A stretch of DNA of 64,000 nt from Pararoseomonas sp. SCSIO 73927 (lineage in GTDB: Bacteria; Pseudomonadota; Alphaproteobacteria; Acetobacterales; Acetobacteraceae). The notes under the pieces were generated by a model, which did no database searches, had not been told where the DNA came from, and worked only from the letters and a program-made list of their open reading frames with translations. Where the stretch lies: the NCBI RefSeq assembly GCF_037040815.1, contig NZ_CP146232.1, positions 1,178,001 to 1,242,000 of the forward strand. The letters run 5' to 3'. Positions 16,719 to 25,796 of the stretch are shown piece by piece. The first letter of the stretch is position 1. Each line of letters starts with the position of its first letter. The translations under genes and the position numbers were made by a program.

Positions 16719-17824
16719 CGGCGGTACTCCACGCCGCCGATGGGGGCGACGATCCCGTTATAAACCTCGCCGCAGCGCGCGCCGCAGCGGCCCACCCAGT
16801 TCGGCAGGATCGTGGTGCGGAAGGTGTTCGTCACCAGCTCCCGGTCTGCCGGCGTCGCGCGCACCAGCGTCATCGGGCGGGGAGACAGCGGGTGCAGCTT
16901 GCAGTCCGCGGCCACCCCCGTCGCGCAGGCCAGCCCGTCCTCGGTCGCAACGCGGCCGAGTTCCCAGAGCTTGTCGTTCATCTCGCGGAAGGTGCCCTCC
17001 ATAAAGGCACGCACCGCGGGGTCCAGCCGGTTCCACCAGGCCAAGTTTACCATGTAGCCCGCCAGAGACCAGGAGAGCGGCAGGTCGGAGATGTGGGTGG
17101 AGACCTCCGGCCAGCGCGCGGCGGCGCCGCTGCCCGTGCCGGTCACGGCGCAATCCGCCACGCCCCGCTCCAGCGCCGAGTACACCTCGGGGAAGCCGAT
17201 CGAGACGGGCTGGGCGCCGAGGCTGGTGACGAGGTCGTTCAGCGAGTTGCCGAAGGTGCGGATCTTGCGGCCGCGCAGGTCGGAGAGGGTGGCGAAGGGC
17301 TGGCGGCAGAACAGCACCTGGGCCGGGAAGGGGTAGATTACCATCAGCCGCACCCCGAACCGCTCCAGGTCGCGGTTCGCGGCGGGCAGGATGGCGTCGG
17401 CGATCCTCTTCGCCTGCTCGATGCCGGGCGAGAGGCCGGCGAGATCGATGCCGTCGAGGATCGGCACGTCGCCCGAGAGGGTGGAGAGGGTGCCGGCGCC
17501 GATATCGGCCTGGCCGGAGCGGACGAGGCGGACGATCTCGGCCCCGCCGAGGTTCCGCTCCGCGTGGGAGGAGAGCTGCATGGTCAGGCGGTTGTTCGTC
17601 CGCTGGGCCAGCATGTCCCGCAGGTAGGGCGCGTCCACCCGCGTGTACTGCGGCATGGTCGGCAAGGGCTGGGTCACGGCCGACATGCGGACGGCGGGGC
17701 CGGCGGGCAGGCTCTCCGGCATCTGCGCCATGGCGGGCGCGGCGCCAAGGGCCAGGAGGGCCGACAGGGCGGCGCGGGGCAGGAACCCGGCGCGGCGCGC
17801 GCGGGGGGTGGTGCTGCGGGTCAT
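16715..17824 (-). CDS. dctP: TRAP transporter substrate-binding protein (DctP family)
   Basis: A 369-aa secreted protein with a signal peptide (residues 1-34, ending APAMA-Q). DctP features include the segment around RSGQADIGAGTLSTL, FCRQPFATLSDLRGRKIRTF and GFPEVYSALERGVADCAVTG, with the family arginine in the first. It captures a carboxylate or amide in the periplasm for DctQM. The LysR gene lies 140 bp upstream in the same direction. The likely ligand is the substrate or precursor of HyuAB (inference from operon order). Confidence 0.93.
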   Translation of the reverse strand: MTRSTTPRARRAGFLPRAALSALLALGAAPAMAQMPESLPAGPAVRMSAVTQPLPTMPQYTRVDAPYLRDMLAQRTNNRLTMQLSSHAERNLGGAEIVRLVRSGQADIGAGTLSTLSGDVPILDGIDLAGLSPGIEQAKRIADAILPAANRDLERFGVRLMVIYPFPAQVLFCRQPFATLSDLRGRKIRTFGNSLNDLVTSLGAQPVSIGFPEVYSALERGVADCAVTGTGSGAAARWPEVSTHISDLPLSWSLAGYMVNLAWWNRLDPAVRAFMEGTFREMNDKLWELGRVATEDGLACATGVAADCKLHPLSPRPMTLVRATPADRELVTNTFRTTILPNWVGRCGARCGEVYNGIVAPIGGVEYRR

Positions 17825-17964
17825 GCGTCTCGGTCCTCCAGCTCATGGCGGGCCGTGTCCCTGGCGGTGCCGGGCCGTCCTTCTGGTGAGCGGTCCCTGC
17901 CTGGTCGGAGGAGTGCAGCGCGCCAGGCCATAAGGATCAAATCATCAATTCGAACGGCAATCCA

Positions 17965-18870
17965 TCACGCCAGCTTATGGACGGCTGCATAGGCCTTCGC
18001 CACTTCGACGCCGATCTGGGCAAGGTTCGGGATCAGGTTGGAATCCGGGGCGGTGCGGTAGGTGGCGGTGAAGCGGATCGGCGGCAGTTCCAGGTCCGCC
18101 TTCAGAAGGCGCAGCTCGCCCCGCTCCAGCTCCGCTTTCATCACCTCCGCGGGGATCACGCTGATGCCGATCCCGTCCACCGCCATCCGGATGATGGTGG
18201 CGATGGAGGAGGACACGTGAATCCGGGGTGTCCGCATCGTCCTCTCCCGGAAGGCCTGGACGAGGAAGCCGTAATTCGCCGTGTTGCGGGGGTGGGTGAC
18301 GAAGGCGTGATTGGCCATCGCCTCCGCCGTGACCGGGCCGGGCCCGAGGCCCAGGCGCGGGCTGGCGGCGAAGCAGTGCGGGAAGGCGCAGAGGGGAATG
18401 TCGACGAAGTCCTGCTCCGCGATCCCGCCGACGAGGAAAGCGAGGTCGAGCTCCTGGCGCAGCAGGCTGGCCTTCATGCGCGGCGTCAGCTCCACCTCGA
18501 TGTCGAAGGTGACCTGGGGGTGGGCGCGGCTCACCCGCTCGATGAAGTCCGGCAGCCAGGTTTGCGCGATTGTCTCGGACACGCCCAGGCGAACGATCCC
18601 GCTCGCGCCACCGGGGCCGGCGACGGCGCGCATCATCTCCGTCCGCAGCCGCAGCAGCCGGTCCGCGTGGTCCAGCAGGAGCCGGCCCTTCGGGGTGGGG
18701 ATGGCGGTGCGGCCGGCCCGCTCGAGCAGGCGGCCACCAAACTCCTCCTCCAAGGCCGCGATGCGCTGCGAAACGGCGGGCTGGGTGGTGTAGAGGCGCT
18801 CCGCCGCGCGCCCGAAGCTCTGGAGGGTGGCGACCCAGTAGAAGACCTCCAGGCTTCGGAAATCGACCAA
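17965..18870 (-). CDS. LysR-family transcriptional regulator
   Basis: A 301-aa LTTR with HTH MVDFRSLEVFYWVATLQSFG and LYTTQPAVSQRIAALEEEFG, and an effector-binding domain (GIVRLGVSETIAQTWLPDFI). It is upstream of and co-directional with dctPQM-hyuAB, so it is the probable regulator of that uptake/hydrolysis operon. The 140-bp gap before dctP likely carries the regulated promoter. Confidence 0.93.
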   Translation of the reverse strand: MVDFRSLEVFYWVATLQSFGRAAERLYTTQPAVSQRIAALEEEFGGRLLERAGRTAIPTPKGRLLLDHADRLLRLRTEMMRAVAGPGGASGIVRLGVSETIAQTWLPDFIERVSRAHPQVTFDIEVELTPRMKASLLRQELDLAFLVGGIAEQDFVDIPLCAFPHCFAASPRLGLGPGPVTAEAMANHAFVTHPRNTANYGFLVQAFRERTMRTPRIHVSSSIATIIRMAVDGIGISVIPAEVMKAELERGELRLLKADLELPPIRFTATYRTAPDSNLIPNLAQIGVEVAKAYAAVHKLA

Positions 18871-19185
18871 GCGGGGACACTCCGGCTCTCGTGGAAGTCG
18901 CGCATCGGGGCGGCTGCGGGCAGGGCGGCATGGTCCGACGGCTCAGGGCCAGGCTCAAGGTCGGGTCTCGCCCCCTCGGTCAACACCCGCGACCCCGCCG
19001 TCAGAACCTGAAGGCCCTCAACGCTCACACGATGGCCTCAGAACGGCTGCCCCATGGAGCGCGGCACCGTCCGGTTTTCCAATACTGGAAAACTATCGGC
19101 CGTTTTCCTGCTCATGCATTCAGCCTTGGCGGATCCCAGCTTGTGCAGCGGGGTGAGCGGCGAATGGCGCGAAAGGAGGTCCGCT
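18871..19185. other. Intergenic region with an inverted repeat
   Basis: No convincing gene is seen on either strand. The one notable signal is the 8-bp inverted repeat at 19074-19093. This stretch is less GC-rich than its neighbours. Confidence 0.5.
19074..19093. promoter_or_regulatory. Inverted repeat, candidate operator
   Basis: GTTTTCCA and TGGAAAAC are perfect 8-bp arms around the 4-bp spacer ATAC. The site is A/T-rich in GC-rich surroundings, which is typical of a transcription-factor dyad rather than a terminator, as no U-tract follows. It lies upstream of the small reading frame at 19186 and the aldo-keto reductase at 19482. Confidence 0.6.
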
Positions 19186-19326
19186 ATGAATGACTTGCAC
19201 GTCCAATCGACCAACAGGGCGTGGTGCGAAGCGCTCGGGCGCCGAGGCGTGGAGATCATCCTGAGGGTTGTGACCGACGATGTGACACGCCCTGCCGCCG
19301 CCATTCCCCACGCTCACGCCGTGTAG
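19186..19326 (+). CDS. Small hypothetical ORF or gene remnant (46 aa)
   Basis: A short frame starting ATGAATGACTTGCACG, preceded by a near-perfect Shine-Dalgarno (AAAGGAGGTC at 19172-19181) with 4-nt spacing. The peptide begins MNDLHVQSTNRAWCEALGRR and is hydrophilic, without domain or membrane segment. The strong ribosome site suggests real translation. The abrupt stop and coding-like sequence after it could equally mean the front of a truncated gene. No function is assigned. Confidence 0.4.
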   Translation: MNDLHVQSTNRAWCEALGRRGVEIILRVVTDDVTRPAAAIPHAHAV

Positions 19327-19481
19327 CAGGCGCTTGGCTATCAAAGGCGCCATGCCGCCTTCACCACCGTGATGAAGCCCGACGCGGTCGACGCCGACCA
19401 GGGCAGCAACTTTCCACCGACGACCACCACGGAGCCGAGCATGTCGGCACGCGTGCGCGGCCGTGCCCGAAGGAGATGACG

Positions 19482-20543
19482 ATGAAGTACAAAACGCTTG
19501 GCAATACTGGCCTCCTAGTCTCGCAGCTCTGCCTGGGAACCATGACGTTCAGTGACGGAACGGGGGTCTATAAATCGATCGGAGATGTCGACCAGCCTGC
19601 CGCCGACGGGCTGGTCAAGGCGAGCATCGACGCCGGCATCAACCTCTTCGACACGGCCGATGTCTACTCGGCCGGCGCCAGCGAGCGGACACTCGGCCAG
19701 TCGTTGAAGAATCTCGGGATTCCCCGGAACGAGATCGTGCTTGCCACGAAGGTGTACAGCCGGATGGGCCGCGGCCAGAACGACATCGGCGCGTCGCGCG
19801 GCCACATCATGGATGCCGTCGAGGCGAGCCTGAGGCGCCTGCAGACCGATCACATCGATCTGTACCAGGTCCACGCCAACGACACCGTGACGCCCGTTGA
19901 GGAGACGCTGCGGGCGCTTGATGACCTGGTCCGCCAGGGCAAGGTCCGTTATCTCGGCGTCTCCAACTGGCAGGCGTGGCGGATCGCGACGGCGCTGGGC
20001 ATCTCGGCCCGCCTCAACCTCGAGCGGTTCAACACGCTTCAGGCTTACTACTCGATCGCTGGACGGGACCTGGAACGCGAGCTCAAGCCGCTGCTCGAAG
20101 CCGAGAAGACGGGCCTGCTCGTCTGGAGTCCACTTGCCGGCGGACTTCTTTCGGGCAAGTTCAGCCGCGAGGACCAGTCGCCGGAGGGTTCGCGCCGCTC
20201 CTCCTTCGACTTTCCGATCGTCGACAAGGAGCGCGCCTGGAACGTGATCGACGTTCTGAAGCAGGTTGCGGAGGCGCATGGCTGCAGCCCGGCTCGAATT
20301 GCCCTGGCGTGGCTGCTGTCAAAGCCCGTCGTGACTTCGGTCATCGTCGGCGCAAAACGGCTGAGCCAACTCGAGGATAACCTCGCCGCGATCGATGTCG
20401 TGCTCGATGACGGCGAGATCGCCAGGCTGGACGCGGTCAGCGAGCTTCCGCCGGAATATCCGGGCTGGATGCTTGCCACGCAGGGAGCTGACCGGCTGGG
20501 CCTTGTTGATCTGTGGGCGGACAAGACGTCCCGGACATCGTGA
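19482..20543 (+). CDS. Aldo-keto reductase
   Basis: A 353-aa NADPH-dependent AKR barrel. The catalytic tetrad is visible: Asp57 (NLFDTAD), Tyr62 (DVYSAG), Lys90 (VLATKVY) and His131 (DLYQVHAND). The C-terminal cofactor segment VTSVIVGAKRLSQLEDNLAA is typical of the AKR11/12-like group. AGGAG at 19471-19475 abuts an ATG at 19476, so the ATG at 19482, spaced 6 nt away, is preferred. It reduces aldehydes or ketones. A SnoaL-like gene follows and a LysR gene faces it, a frequent mobile stress or detoxification module. Confidence 0.93.
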   Translation: MKYKTLGNTGLLVSQLCLGTMTFSDGTGVYKSIGDVDQPAADGLVKASIDAGINLFDTADVYSAGASERTLGQSLKNLGIPRNEIVLATKVYSRMGRGQNDIGASRGHIMDAVEASLRRLQTDHIDLYQVHANDTVTPVEETLRALDDLVRQGKVRYLGVSNWQAWRIATALGISARLNLERFNTLQAYYSIAGRDLERELKPLLEAEKTGLLVWSPLAGGLLSGKFSREDQSPEGSRRSSFDFPIVDKERAWNVIDVLKQVAEAHGCSPARIALAWLLSKPVVTSVIVGAKRLSQLEDNLAAIDVVLDDGEIARLDAVSELPPEYPGWMLATQGADRLGLVDLWADKTSRTS

Positions 20544-20696
20544 GCGGAGTGCGGGAAGCGCCTGCATCACCCCTGCCGCGATCTTCCCCGCACCGGACGC
20601 CTCGAGCTGGACGACCGGCGAGTTCTTTGCCGCCCGACAACCATCGATGATCTCGAAGTTCAACCAGGCCGCTTGGAGCGGAACGGAGACACGGAC

Positions 20697-21110
20697 ATGA
20701 CACCCAGCAGCGAGATGACGCCGCGAGAAGTGGCGCAGCACTATCTCGACACCTTCTTCGAAGGAGATGTCGACAAGACACTCGAATGCCTCACCGACGA
20801 TGTCGCGTGGAAGGTTCAGGGCGCCGGCGACGTACCGATGAGCGGAGTGCGACGCGGTCGAGACGAGGTGCGTGCGTGGATGGCGCTCTTCCCGATGTAC
20901 TTTGAGGCGCTTGAGTTTCATATCGAACGCACCTTCGACAGCGGCAACCAGGCCGCCGTCACCGGGAATCTCAAGCACCGCATCCTCAGCACCGGCAAGG
21001 AGTTCACCAGCGATTTCGCTATGATCTGTTCCGTCCGGGACGGCAGGATCAGCGCCTACAACTTCATCGAAGATTCCTACGCATTGTGGCGGGCCTTTCA
21101 GCGCGACTGA
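20697..21110 (+). CDS. SnoaL-like/NTF2-fold protein
   Basis: A 137-aa protein of the cystatin/NTF2 fold (limonene-epoxide hydrolase, ketosteroid isomerase and SnoaL superfamily). Key features are EVAQHYLDTFFEGDVDKTLE with LTDDVAWKVQG, then MSGVRRGRDEVRAWMALFP, and a C-terminal DGRISAYNFIEDSYALW. The ATG at 20697 is preferred over an in-frame TTG at 20673 because GGAG sits 8 nt upstream. The gap after the aldo-keto reductase is 153 bp. Enzymatic activity cannot be inferred. Confidence 0.82.
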   Translation: MTPSSEMTPREVAQHYLDTFFEGDVDKTLECLTDDVAWKVQGAGDVPMSGVRRGRDEVRAWMALFPMYFEALEFHIERTFDSGNQAAVTGNLKHRILSTGKEFTSDFAMICSVRDGRISAYNFIEDSYALWRAFQRD

Positions 21111-21169
21111 TGCGTCGGCGGCGCCCGCGGTCCAGCCGGCGGCTCCCCTGCCCTCTGGCCGAGGCATTC

Positions 21170-21202
21170 GCGGGCGCGCCTCGGGGCCATCGATGCGCCC
21201 GC
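21170..21202. terminator. Possible bidirectional terminator hairpin
   Basis: GCGGGCGC and GCGCCCGC form an 8-bp G/C stem around a 17-nt loop. It lies between the convergent SnoaL-like and LysR genes. It has no T-tract, so factor-independent termination is uncertain. Confidence 0.4.
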
Positions 21203-21208
21203 TGCAGT

Positions 21209-22105
21209 TCAGATGCTTGTCTCATGGCCGGAGAGCGCCGGGTTCGCTGCCATCACTTGATCCGCGAGAAAATCGCTGACGGCCCGAACCCGGGCGGAGG
21301 CGACAAGGTCCGCATGGGTCACCAGCCACACCTCGGCGCTGAACATCTGATCTGGCGGGATGAGGCGGACAAAATCATCCTCAACGGCCAGGAAATCCGG
21401 GATCACGGCCAGCCCTAGTCCGGCGCGCACTGCCGCGATCTGGGTTGGAAGGCTGCTCGTGACGAGCGCGATCTTACAGCCGGGATGCTCCCGACTGAGC
21501 CAAGCCGCAGCGGGCATGTAGGCGTGGCTGTCGTCCCAGGCGATGAAGTGTCGGCCGCCGAGCGGCTCTCCTTCTATGACGGGGTGCTTCTCGACGTAGT
21601 CCCTGCTGCCATAGACCGAGTAGGTCATGTGACCGACGCGCCGGACCTTCAGGTTCCCTCGCGTCGGCCGGACGACCCGGAGTGCGATATCGGCCTCACG
21701 ACGGCCAAGCTCGGCGGCAACGGTGCTTGTGACGATTTCCAGGCAGATGCCCGGGTAACGGTCCCTGAATGCAGGAAGGGCAGGAATGATCAGGTCCGTC
21801 GCGAGGTTCTCCGAGGTCGCCAGCCGCACAGTCCCAGTCGGCTTCTTGTCGAGGCCTGCTGCGCCGCGTTCCAGCGCCATAACGCTGTCCTCGACAAGCT
21901 CGGCATGGCGAAGCACCACACGCCCCTCGTCCGTGAGGAAGTAGCCTGTCTGATGCCGCTGGAAGAGCGTCATCCCGATACTCGCCTCCAGCTCGGCTAT
22001 GCGGCGGCTGACAGTAGATTGGCTCACCCGGAGATCCGCCGAGGCCTGGGTCAAGCTGCTACTCCTCGCTACGGCGAGAAAGTACCTGAGATCATTCCAG
22101 TCCAT
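21209..22105 (-). CDS. LysR-family transcriptional regulator
   Basis: A 298-aa LTTR beginning MDWNDLRYFLAVARSSSLTQ with HTH SADLRVSQSTVSRRIAELEA, followed by a CrgA-like effector domain (PTGTVRLATSENLATDLIIP). The ATG at 22103-22105 is chosen because the HTH follows directly. It is convergent with the aldo-keto reductase/SnoaL pair, which it may regulate. Base composition is somewhat less GC-rich than surrounding operons, consistent with the module having been acquired (inference). Confidence 0.92.
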   Translation of the reverse strand: MDWNDLRYFLAVARSSSLTQASADLRVSQSTVSRRIAELEASIGMTLFQRHQTGYFLTDEGRVVLRHAELVEDSVMALERGAAGLDKKPTGTVRLATSENLATDLIIPALPAFRDRYPGICLEIVTSTVAAELGRREADIALRVVRPTRGNLKVRRVGHMTYSVYGSRDYVEKHPVIEGEPLGGRHFIAWDDSHAYMPAAAWLSREHPGCKIALVTSSLPTQIAAVRAGLGLAVIPDFLAVEDDFVRLIPPDQMFSAEVWLVTHADLVASARVRAVSDFLADQVMAANPALSGHETSI

Positions 22106-22512
22106 TTCCTGTCGCCTACTCCGTGGCCCCCATTCCTGAAGCCTTGTCGGTTCCCGGAGCGGCGGCAATCCCGGTTCACGTGCTTACCGATGACGCCCTG
22201 CAGCCTGTTCGAAGGACGGCGGGGTCGGCCAGAAGCCTTGCACACGTTTCGTGCGCATGACAGGCCGGGCACGCCGCTCGGCCCGGTCGAGGGCTGGTTC
22301 CCTGGAGACCGCAGCCGATGGTGTGCTCGCCTCCGACCAGGGGAGGATGCCGGGCCCGGGGAAGCCCTCCAACCCGTCAGCAGCCGCCCGAGCGGCGAGG
22401 ATGGTCCATCGACCTCAGCTGAGCCGGGCTGGCAGAAACTATACACCCCGGGAAGGGTGATCGATGCGGGTGCGAGCGTAGCGAGAGCGTGCTGGCATGG
22501 CCGGAACCTCGT
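22106..22512. other. Intergenic region, about 400 bp
   Basis: Open frames exist but show no domain, signal peptide or plausible ribosome site. Nothing is recognised. It leads into an integrase remnant and may be part of the same decayed insertion. Confidence 0.45.
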
Positions 22513-22806
22513 GGAGGCACGCTGGACGGCTATGTATTCCCGAGCCGATCCAGGAAGGCACACCAGCTCTGAACGCGCCAAGATGCCCGCCTCTTGGGCG
22601 ATTGGGTCGAGGCGATCGGGCTTGCCCGCTCAGCCTACGACACCCACTGCATGCGCCGGACCCAGGTCGCCCTCCTCGACAAGTGGACCGGCAACCAATT
22701 GGCTGTGCGGATGCTGCTCGGACGGACGAAGCTGGAGAGCACGGTTCGGTACCTGGGTGTCGATGCCGACGAGGCCCCCACCCTGTCCGTGTTCAGCGAG
22801 AGCTGA
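22513..22806 (+). pseudogene. Tyrosine recombinase/integrase C-terminal remnant
   Basis: One frame reads GGTLDGYVFPSRSRKAHQL, an in-frame TGA at 22570-22572, then TRQDARLLGDWVEAIGLARS, YDTHCMRRTQVALLDKWTGN, and QLAVRMLLGRTKLESTVRYL. This is the C-terminal catalytic half of a phage-type tyrosine integrase. THCMRRTQ is the HxxR box, LLGRTKLESTVRY replaces the LGH box with Gly-Arg, and the Tyr nucleophile lies at VRYLG. The N-terminal half is absent and the TGA interrupts the domain, so it is inactive. It marks an old integration event at the left edge of the accessory stretch 22.5-27.9 kb. Confidence 0.85.
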
Positions 22807-23383
22807 CCGGCTCTGCGGACTTCTCCAAGCGGCTCGGGGCGGCATGCCGTCCCGAGCCGCCCCAAGACGGCTCTCCAGGCTGAAGCGCGCCCACGTCGGC
22901 GATGGGCATGTCGCTGGCGGCTTCTGAATAGGGACGGTCGCGGCCGACCGTCGGGCGCATGGCGGCGGTGTCAGCAGCATCCGCTCAACGGCTTGCAGCA
23001 GGAGGCTGAGGCCTTAAGCTCCCCCTCCGCCCGGTGGCGCGGCTTGCAGATCGCCGGACGGGGCGCGAGCTCGATCACCGCGCCAGGGGTACTCTCCATC
23101 ACCCGGCGCTTGGCCCCGTCCGGGGACGACCTGCCGCCGCTGCCCGGCTATCCGGACCTGCCGGACGGCACCGGAGAACGGTGATCCGCGCCGCGTCCCA
23201 TGGCTTGCGTCATCTCATGGCGGAGCCGGGCACCGCTTGCTGGACCAGCTCCGACCATTCCGACATGCCATCGGCGTTCCGCCGGGCGCGCAGGCGTGTC
23301 CCCGGCGCCCGCCGCGCTGCCAGGATGGCGGGCGGCGCCGCAGTCGGTCATGCTCGCCGCGGCCGGTACGAAGGGGACAGTCC
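22807..23383. other. Intergenic region, 577 bp, possible gene fragment
   Basis: A short plus frame ending at 23184 reads GLQIAGRGASSITAPGVLSI then PSGDDLPPLPGYPDLPDGTG, which is protein-like but matches no family I know and has no clear start. It may be the tail of a deleted gene beside the integrase remnant. Nothing else is recognised. Confidence 0.4.
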
Positions 23384-24016
23384 GTGAGCGAGACACGTCT
23401 TTGTTCCCCGACCGCGAGCCTGCTGGCCGCCGCGCTGCTCGGCCTGGGACCGGCACTCGCGCTGGACGCGGACACGGAGGCCACGTTGCTCAAGCAGAGC
23501 CCGCTCGTCGTGTCGGCCGAGGCGGAGGCGATGCCCCGGATGGGATCCATCTGCTGGGTGCTCCTCGTCGCGGCAGGGCGGGCGGGAGACGCGGCCGTGG
23601 TGCGCGATGAGGCCCATGTCGCGCCCGCCATCCGGCGCTGCGCGGGCCTGCCGCCGTCGGTCCTGGCCGGCGCCGACGGTCCACCCTCCGAGAGGGTGGC
23701 GTCGCTGCTGCCCGGCCACCGCTGCATGGCCCTGGTCGGCGGGCAGGCGCCGGCGCGCGGCGGGCCGACGCCCCTCCTCGAGGCACCGAGGCCGGACAGC
23801 CGCCGCCTCGGCCCGGCGACCGACCCGGTCATCGTGGCCGACCCCCTGAGGATCAGGAATGGCCACGCGCGGGCGCTGCGTCGCGACGGCCAGCCCGGCT
23901 GGATCCGGCGCGACCGGCTGCGCGAGTGGACCGTGGCGGCCTCCCCGGGTCTGCGCTGCCTGCCGGCGCGCATGGCGGACGGCTCGCTCGGCTTCACTTT
24001 CGCCCACCCCGGGTGA
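23384..24016 (+). CDS. Secreted hypothetical protein, possible SH3-like domain
   Basis: A 210-aa protein with a signal peptide (CSPTASLLAAALLGLGPALA, then LDADTEATLLKQ). Near the C-terminus DPVIVADPLRIRNGHARALR followed by GQPGWIRRDRLREW resembles a bacterial SH3-like strand pattern. Cysteines in the mature part (SICWVLL, IRRCAGL, GHRCMAL, GLRCLPA) could form disulfides in the periplasm. The GTG at 23384 is chosen because AAGGGGA lies 6 nt upstream. No recognised family; role unknown. Confidence 0.6.
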   Translation: MSETRLCSPTASLLAAALLGLGPALALDADTEATLLKQSPLVVSAEAEAMPRMGSICWVLLVAAGRAGDAAVVRDEAHVAPAIRRCAGLPPSVLAGADGPPSERVASLLPGHRCMALVGGQAPARGGPTPLLEAPRPDSRRLGPATDPVIVADPLRIRNGHARALRRDGQPGWIRRDRLREWTVAASPGLRCLPARMADGSLGFTFAHPG

Positions 24017-24101
24017 GGCGCCGACCCCGGGCGAGGGTCTTCGTCGTGCTTGCCGCGCGCCTCGGCGCGGCTTTCCTGCCGCCGGCCGAAACGGCGCGTC
24101 C

Positions 24102-24455
24102 TCAGCCCCCCGCAGCGGCGCTGAACGGTTCGCCCTCGTCGTTCGCGCAGGCCGTGGCCTGACGCCGGTCCTCCGCCGCCGCCCGCGCCGCGGCGACCGA
24201 GGCGGCTGCGAGGGTTGCGAGGAGCAGCAGCGTCGCCGCGGGCCGCCGGCGGGAGGCGGTTGCCAGCAGCGCGACGGTGCCGAGGACGAGGGCCGGCACC
24301 GCGAGCAGCAGGACGCGGATCGGCCCGTCGCAATCGATGGTGTCGAGGCCGAGCGCGTCCCGGTGACGGTTGGCTGGGAGCAGCAGGGCGAGAAGCGCCA
24401 GCGGCAGGGCTGGCAGCAGGAGCCAGCGGGCCGTGGTACAATACGCCTCCTTCAC
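24102..24455 (-). CDS. Small membrane protein, hypothetical
   Basis: A 117-aa protein with three or four hydrophobic segments (WLLLPALPLALLALLLP, VLLLAVPALVLGTVALLATA, ATLLLLATLAAASVAAARAA). The GTG start at 24453-24455 overlaps the stop of the upstream gene by 4 bp (GTGA), so the two are translationally coupled. No family is recognised. Confidence 0.6.
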   Translation of the reverse strand: MKEAYCTTARWLLLPALPLALLALLLPANRHRDALGLDTIDCDGPIRVLLLAVPALVLGTVALLATASRRRPAATLLLLATLAAASVAAARAAAEDRRQATACANDEGEPFSAAAGG

Positions 24456-25795
24456 CCGTCCTCCCCGTCGCCGAGCGGCCGCCAGCGCTTCCCCAGCCGG
24501 CCGCCGGAGATCTCGATCCGCGACCAGCGCCGCGCCACCGGGTCGCCGGACAGCGTGACCCTGGCGCCCGAGGCGTAGGCCCGCATCTCGCTGTCGCTGA
24601 GGCGCAGCGCGCCGGTCCCGTCCTCCGCCGAAGCGAGGGGGTGCCGCGCCGGCTCGCCGCGCAGCCCGGGCGGCAGCGCCGCGTCGATCAGCGCCTGGGC
24701 CTCGTCGTCGCCGAAGGCGCCGCGATCGGCCGGGAAGATCGCGGCGGTGCTGGACCACGCGGCGGGATCGCCCCAGCGGACGACGAAGAGGTCCGCGCCC
24801 GGCCGCCAGTCCGCGCGGTGGCGCAGCCGCCCCGGATCGCCGCCGGGCGCCCTCTCCCCGTGGTAGAGGGCGAGGTGAACCCGTGCCGCGTGCGCCACGG
24901 CAGGGTGGAGGCTCGCCGCCAGCTCTCGCAGCAGGGGCGCCATGCCCTCGACCTTGCCCCGAAGCTCGACCGCGGCCTCGATCGCGATGTCGAGGCGGCC
25001 CGCCCGCTCCAGCCGCCGTATGGCCTCCGGCTTCCCGGCCGCGAGCTCGTGAACATGGAAGTCGACGCCGTTGAAGGGCAGGTCGGCCGGCTCGGGGCCG
25101 CGGCGGCGCTCGATGATGTCGAGCATCCAGGCCAGCGGGTCGATGCCGGGGTCCTCGCCGAAGTAGCCGCAGCCCGACCAGAAGGGTCCGACGATCCCGG
25201 GCCGGGCCAGCTCGACCTCGGTCAGGACCGCGACGATGCCGGGGTCGAGCCGGCCATCCCCTTCCGGATCGCCGAAGCCCCCGCGGCCGAGGGCGCAGGC
25301 GATGCAGCCGCGCACCCAGTCGGACGGGTGGTCGATTCCCGGCGGCAGGCCCGGCCCGTCCCAGGCCCGGCCGCCGAGGAGCACCTCCGCCCCCTCGGCG
25401 AGCTCGTCCGGCACGCCCGGCAGGGCGCGGGCCCGCAGGTCGCGCAGCCAGGGCAGCAGCACCTCCGGGAAGGGCGGATCGTCGCCCTGCCAGCGCAGTC
25501 CGCGTAGCAGGGTGGGGAGGATGTCGGGATGCCCGGCGTGGGCGCGCTCGGCCTCGTCCAGCAGCCAGGCGGCGCGCTGGCGGCGATGCGCGTCGGCCGC
25601 GGCGCGGTCCTCGCGCGCGTTGGGCGGGCGCCCGGCGCGGAAAACGCCCATCATCAGCCGCTCCACCGCCGATGCCCGGGTCTCCGGGTCGGGGTGGTCC
25701 AGGTAGGCGGCGACGCGGGGGTACCACGCCTCCCACTCGGCCGGGGTCAGCCGGTGAAGCGGGGTCTCGCGCAGGGCCCGGAAGGCGGCGTCCAC
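24452..25795 (-). CDS. Hypothetical protein with HEAT-like helical repeats
   Basis: A 447-aa cytosolic protein. The N-terminus has AYLDHPDPETRASAVERLMM and later DHPSDWVRGCIACALGRGG, resembling HEAT/ARM repeat units. The C-terminus (TLSGDPVARRWSRIEISGGR) looks beta-rich. The GTG at 25793-25795 is the only upstream start with a sensible reading. It is the middle gene of a tight three-gene minus-strand set (25797-26210, this gene, 24102-24455). No enzyme motif is visible. Function unknown; a modular immunity or interaction protein is one possibility (inference). Confidence 0.6.
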   Translation of the reverse strand: MDAAFRALRETPLHRLTPAEWEAWYPRVAAYLDHPDPETRASAVERLMMGVFRAGRPPNAREDRAAADAHRRQRAAWLLDEAERAHAGHPDILPTLLRGLRWQGDDPPFPEVLLPWLRDLRARALPGVPDELAEGAEVLLGGRAWDGPGLPPGIDHPSDWVRGCIACALGRGGFGDPEGDGRLDPGIVAVLTEVELARPGIVGPFWSGCGYFGEDPGIDPLAWMLDIIERRRGPEPADLPFNGVDFHVHELAAGKPEAIRRLERAGRLDIAIEAAVELRGKVEGMAPLLRELAASLHPAVAHAARVHLALYHGERAPGGDPGRLRHRADWRPGADLFVVRWGDPAAWSSTAAIFPADRGAFGDDEAQALIDAALPPGLRGEPARHPLASAEDGTGALRLSDSEMRAYASGARVTLSGDPVARRWSRIEISGGRLGKRWRPLGDGEDG

Positions 25796-25796
25796 G

